Origin: Methanosphaera sp.
Lineage (GTDB): Archaea; Methanobacteriota; Methanobacteria; Methanobacteriales; Methanobacteriaceae
Direction: 5' to 3'
Length of the DNA stretch: 40,619 nt
NCBI GenBank assembly: GCA_017430835.1
Contig: JAFRMD010000118.1
Coordinates: 1-40,619 of the forward strand
The translations under genes were made by a program, and so were the position numbers. Below are positions 37,554 through 40,619 of this stretch, in pieces (position 1 is the first letter of the stretch; each line of letters opens with the position of its first letter). The notes below the pieces were generated by a model that saw only the letters and a list, made by a program, of their open reading frames with translations, searched no databases and was not told where the DNA came from.

Positions 37554-37931
37554 ATGGATATAGAAAAGGAATTATTTTTTTATGTTGTATTTGGTGTTTT
37601 AACAACAGTAGTGAATGTAGTAGTATATGTTTTATTTGCTAATTATTTGGGAATAAATTACTTGGTATCAAATGTTATTGCATGGTTTTTATCTGTATTA
37701 TTTGCATATATTACTAATCGAAAATGGGTATTTGAAAGTAAAAGTAGTAATATAATTAAGGAATGTGGGCTTTTCTTTGGAGGAAGATTATTTTCTGGAG
37801 TAGTAGACACTGGACTTATGTATGTGTTCATAGATTTGTTGTCAATTGGAGACTTCATATCAAAAATTGTTATACAAATAATTGTAGTAATATTAAACTA
37901 TGTGATTAGTAAATTAATAGTATTCAAATAA
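37554..37931 (+). CDS. GtrA family membrane protein
   Basis: The product is 125 residues with four membrane segments (about 6-28, 34-54, 70-92 and 97-120). YITNRKWVF in the loop after the second segment is a GtrA-family signature, and the C-terminal NYVISKLIVFK is also typical. GtrA proteins are thought to help move polyprenyl-linked sugars across the membrane, or otherwise take part in surface glycan assembly. I start at the ATG at 37554, since GGATGAT lies just upstream; a TTG at 37530 in the same frame is less likely. It stands alone between a radical SAM gene and the adhesin gene, away from the glycan island, but could serve it. Confidence 0.85.
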   Translation: MDIEKELFFYVVFGVLTTVVNVVVYVLFANYLGINYLVSNVIAWFLSVLFAYITNRKWVFESKSSNIIKECGLFFGGRLFSGVVDTGLMYVFIDLLSIGDFISKIVIQIIVVILNYVISKLIVFK

Positions 37932-38086
37932 TGTTTGAAATTTTGTTATGAATACTATGTTTTTTCTTGTTTTTAATTAAATATTTAGTTAATAAATTAA
38001 TAATATTGATTTATTTTTCTGATTTTGTTAATCATTTCATTATTTTACTATTTTTAGACAAGAGATATTATTTAATATAAAAATGA

Positions 38087-38095
38087 TTTATATTA
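38087..38095 (+). promoter_or_regulatory. Candidate TATA box for the adhesin-like gene (distal)
   Basis: TTTATATTA would place transcription start near 38118, giving a leader of about 55 bases that begins at the inverted repeat. A second box at 38144 is a rival. Confidence 0.3.
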
Positions 38096-38116
38096 AAATA
38101 AATAAAATTATAATTA

Positions 38117-38140
38117 GTTATTTATTGTTGAATAAATAAC
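38117..38140 (+). repeat. Perfect 10-bp inverted repeat upstream of the adhesin gene
   Basis: GTTATTTATT and AATAAATAAC form a perfect 10-bp stem around GTTG. It ends four bases before a strong TATA-like box. It could be an operator, or a hairpin at the 5' end of the mRNA if the distal promoter is used. Confidence 0.6.
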
Positions 38141-38143
38141 GGG

Positions 38144-38152
38144 TTTATATAA
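38144..38152 (+). promoter_or_regulatory. Candidate TATA box for the adhesin-like gene (proximal)
   Basis: TTTATATAA matches the archaeal consensus very well, but is centred only 26 bases before the ATG, so its transcript would be leaderless although an AGGAGTT ribosome site exists at 38162-38168. The two facts conflict, so the main promoter is unsure. Confidence 0.35.
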
Positions 38153-38173
38153 TTTAATGTTAGGAGTTAAAAT

Positions 38174-40267
38174 ATGAAAAATACTAAATATGTATTGTCT
38201 TTAGTATTTGTACTCTTTATTTTATTAATTGGATTATCAGTAGCTAGTGCTACTTCCAATGCCACATCAACAACTAAGAAGGTTGATGTAAAGAAGACAA
38301 GTCCTTCCATAAATAAAGATGTAATATCCAATACTAAAAAAATTGATAATACAAAACTAAATAAAAAAGAAACTAACTCTAATAAAAATAATCAAATGAC
38401 TAAAAAGGATTCATCTAAATCAATTACAGTTTCAAATTATAAACAGTTAGCAAAAGCTGTTGAAGAAGCAAAAGCTCTTGATGGATCTTCTTACACAATT
38501 AACTTAAAAAAAGGCACATATACGGATACTGGTAAGATTACCTGGGGTTACTATACCCGTAAAAGTGGTAAAGTCTCATCATTAACAATTAATGGTAATG
38601 GTGCAACAATTAATGGTAATTCAAAACAGTTTTTAATTGTTAATCCACAATACACATTAACAGTAAACGATTTAACTATTAAAAATACTAAAACTCCTGC
38701 AGGAGCATCTGGTGCAGAAAATGCTGCCAGTGGTGTAAATGGTTTACAATATTCTACAGTGAATATCAATAATTGTAAATTCATTAATAATGTAGGTGCT
38801 GAAAAAGGTGGAGCTGTAGTAGTTAGAGGTACAGGAAATATTAAAAATTCAGAATTTACTTCAAATACTGCAAAATGGGGTTCTGCAATTTATACTAGAG
38901 CTGACGTAGGTTCAGTAAAATTAACAGTCAGTAATTCCAAATTCCAATCACATAAAGTTGCAAATAATTTAAATGGCAATACTAATGAAAAAATGGCATT
39001 AATTTATCTTTGTGGAAAAGGAACTGCAACACTTAAAAACAATCAATTTATCAACAATAATGGACGTCCTATTCACGCATATCGTGTAAATGTAAACATT
39101 ATCGGAAATGAATTCAAAGGCAACAAAATCATTGATACCCGAGGAGGTAACATTGTAGACAGCAGAGTAGTTCGTGGTGGATTAATTGATTCTTACGAAT
39201 CAACTACAAACGTTGAAGGTAACAAATTCTACTCCTCAAATGTTCTACAAACTGGAAGTTCTTCAGGTGTAAATGGTGGAGTATTATATCATGAAATAGG
39301 AAAATTAACAGTATCTGATAACGTATTTGAAAATGTTGCTTCTGCTGTAAGTATTAAACAAAACGGTGGTGCAGTATTTGTTAGAAATGCTACTGCTACA
39401 ATATCATACAACACATTCAAAAATACATTCACAGGTAATAGGGTATGTGGTGGAGCTGTCTACACTAATGAACCAACAGCAACCGTAACTTTAGATGAAA
39501 ACATATTTACAAATGTTGTTAAATCTCCAAACTCAAGAGGTGGAGCAGTTTTAAGTGATGGTGGAAGACTCATATTATCAGGCAATACATTTGCCTCAAA
39601 AGTTAGTGGTGGAAACAATGCTTTTAACTCTTATGTTGTATGGAGTTTTACAGGTTCAAAAATTATTCCTGGTAAAACAACCATAATTAACAAAGTTGCT
39701 ACTAAACTCAGTTTAAAATCTGTTGTAGGTTATCCTGGAGAAAAAGTAACTTTCACTGCCACAGCAAAAAAGAACAATAATGCTTTAATGTCTGGTGGTA
39801 AAGTACAATTCTACCTAAAAGACAGTTTAATCGGAACAAAAGCTGTTTCAAAAGGTGTTGCAAAATTAACTTACGTTATTCCTAAAACTTTAAAAGGTAA
39901 AAGTACAGTTTTAGCCAAATATATTCCTGCAGGAAATTATAAAAGATCTGAAAGCAAAGGAACTTTAACAGTTAATAAAAAATCTGTAAGTTTAAGTCTA
40001 AAAACTAAAAACACAACATATACAAAAAGTAAATTCATGAAAATTGATGGTACTATTAAAAGTTCCGGTAAAAAAGTTAAAGAAGGAAAAGTAGCATTAA
40101 GTGTTAATGGTAAAAAAATTAAAACTTTAACAATTAAAAAAGGAATTATTTCAACCTTATATAAAATGCCTACTAAAACACCAATAAAAACATATAAAGT
40201 AACTGCAAATTATCTTGGTACTAATTTATATAAAACAGCTAAAAAAACAACTAAAATTAAAATGTAA
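38174..40267 (+). CDS. Secreted adhesin-like protein (beta-helix plus Ig-like repeats)
   Basis: The product is 697 residues. A signal peptide fills residues 1-26 (hydrophobic core then ASA before TSNATS). Residues 27-85 are a lysine-, asparagine- and threonine-rich linker. Residues 90-485 form a right-handed parallel beta-helix, with repeated NGN, NNxF and GGAV turns such as EKGGAVVVRG and RVCGGAVYTN. Two Ig-like domains end the chain, starting near 505 (KLSLKSVVGYPGEKVTF) and 599 (SVSLSLKTKNTTYTKSK). No C-terminal membrane segment or pseudomurein-binding repeat is seen, so the way it stays at the surface is unclear. Such adhesin-like proteins are abundant in gut Methanobacteriales. AGGAGTT lies before the ATG. 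Confidence 0.9.
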   Translation: MKNTKYVLSLVFVLFILLIGLSVASATSNATSTTKKVDVKKTSPSINKDVISNTKKIDNTKLNKKETNSNKNNQMTKKDSSKSITVSNYKQLAKAVEEAKALDGSSYTINLKKGTYTDTGKITWGYYTRKSGKVSSLTINGNGATINGNSKQFLIVNPQYTLTVNDLTIKNTKTPAGASGAENAASGVNGLQYSTVNINNCKFINNVGAEKGGAVVVRGTGNIKNSEFTSNTAKWGSAIYTRADVGSVKLTVSNSKFQSHKVANNLNGNTNEKMALIYLCGKGTATLKNNQFINNNGRPIHAYRVNVNIIGNEFKGNKIIDTRGGNIVDSRVVRGGLIDSYESTTNVEGNKFYSSNVLQTGSSSGVNGGVLYHEIGKLTVSDNVFENVASAVSIKQNGGAVFVRNATATISYNTFKNTFTGNRVCGGAVYTNEPTATVTLDENIFTNVVKSPNSRGGAVLSDGGRLILSGNTFASKVSGGNNAFNSYVVWSFTGSKIIPGKTTIINKVATKLSLKSVVGYPGEKVTFTATAKKNNNALMSGGKVQFYLKDSLIGTKAVSKGVAKLTYVIPKTLKGKSTVLAKYIPAGNYKRSESKGTLTVNKKSVSLSLKTKNTTYTKSKFMKIDGTIKSSGKKVKEGKVALSVNGKKIKTLTIKKGIISTLYKMPTKTPIKTYKVTANYLGTNLYKTAKKTTKIKM

Positions 40268-40272
40268 TTTTT

Positions 40273-40318
40273 TCCACTTTATTTTTTTTTGAAGAATTTT
40301 ATTTTCAGGATAAGTGGA
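40273..40318 (+). terminator. Candidate terminator of the adhesin-like gene
   Basis: Shortly after the stop codon there are T runs, and TCCACTT (40273-40279) pairs with AAGTGGA (40312-40318) around a T-rich loop. T-rich stretches in this position fit archaeal termination; the stem may be incidental. Confidence 0.4.
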
Positions 40319-40541
40319 GTTTAATCTGGATTTAATCATATTAAAGACCTAAAAAATCTTATAGTATAATCTTATTTTTTAGAATATTAATTTTTTGGAA
40401 TTATCTTATTTACTCATTTTAGCCAACAAATTTTTTCCTATTTTAATACTGTAATAAAGAATAAATTTTAAAGTTTTTGATAGTGTAAAATTGTATAGGC
40501 TTTTTTGCGAAAAAAAATTTTACAAATTTTTCTATTTTTTC

Positions 40542-40559
40542 TTAAGTTATATAACTTAA
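40542..40559. repeat. Perfect 18-bp palindrome
   Basis: TTAAGTTATATAACTTAA reads the same on both strands and has a TATATA-like centre. It may be an operator overlapping a TATA box for a gene to the right of the window, or chance in AT-rich DNA. Confidence 0.55.
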
Positions 40560-40619
40560 TTTTATAAATAAATAAAAATTTATCTTTATAATTGTATTAT
40601 TAAAATTATTGATTATTAG

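Larger units (their letters stand above)
40268..40619. other. Intergenic region at the right end
   Basis: No open frame of useful length is present. Beside the terminator-like stem it holds a T6-GCG-A8 stretch at 40501-40517 and a perfect 18-bp palindrome at 40542-40559. The promoter of a gene beyond the window may lie here. Confidence 0.4.

Overview
The window reads as a very AT-rich archaeal genome of the order Methanobacteriales, most like a gut Methanosphaera (Methanosphaera stadtmanae or a close relative). The reasons are an archaeal-type SRP (7S) RNA, GGTGAT/GGAGAT ribosome binding sites, TATA-like boxes, a secreted beta-helix adhesin-like protein, and a choloylglycine/bile-salt hydrolase typical of gut organisms. 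The species name is an inference; no search was possible.

Region 1 (1-946) is a gene-poor, probably decayed stretch. Region 2 (947-24713) is a surface-glycan island, visibly poorer in G+C than the genes that follow. It contains a GT-C type membrane glycosyltransferase; three LicD-family proteins, one of which has lost its catalytic motifs; a GT2-GT2-GT4 fusion; several GT2 enzymes, one a double GT2; a coiled-coil methyltransferase-like protein; an asparagine-synthetase-like protein without the glutaminase cysteine; a GDP-L-fucose section (GT11 fucosyltransferase, gmd, fcl); and a second PP-loop protein. The fucosyltransferase and gmd genes each carry a one-base frameshift, while fcl is intact. 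Many of the enzymes carry long coiled coils, which suggests a tethered assembly complex. I see no initiating phosphoglycosyltransferase, flippase or polymerase, so the island must rely on genes elsewhere.

Region 3 (25013-31648) is housekeeping: valS, aroA, an endonuclease III (nth) with an unusual Cys-to-His change in its iron-sulphur motif, and, convergent to these, a large S1-OB-DHH (RecJ-like) protein. Region 4 (31703-34708) has a small membrane-anchored protein, the bile-salt-hydrolase-family enzyme, the SRP RNA, tRNA-Ser(GCT) and a coiled-coil protein of unknown function. Region 5 (34716-40619) has a class I aminotransferase, a radical SAM protein, a GtrA-family membrane protein and a secreted adhesin-like protein. 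A perfect 10-bp inverted repeat lies just upstream of the adhesin gene.

The strongest candidates for something new are the LicD trio with a pseudoenzyme member, the PP-loop (asparagine-synthetase-like) proteins embedded in a glycan locus, the shared coiled-coil architecture, and the linked frameshifts in the fucosylation genes.
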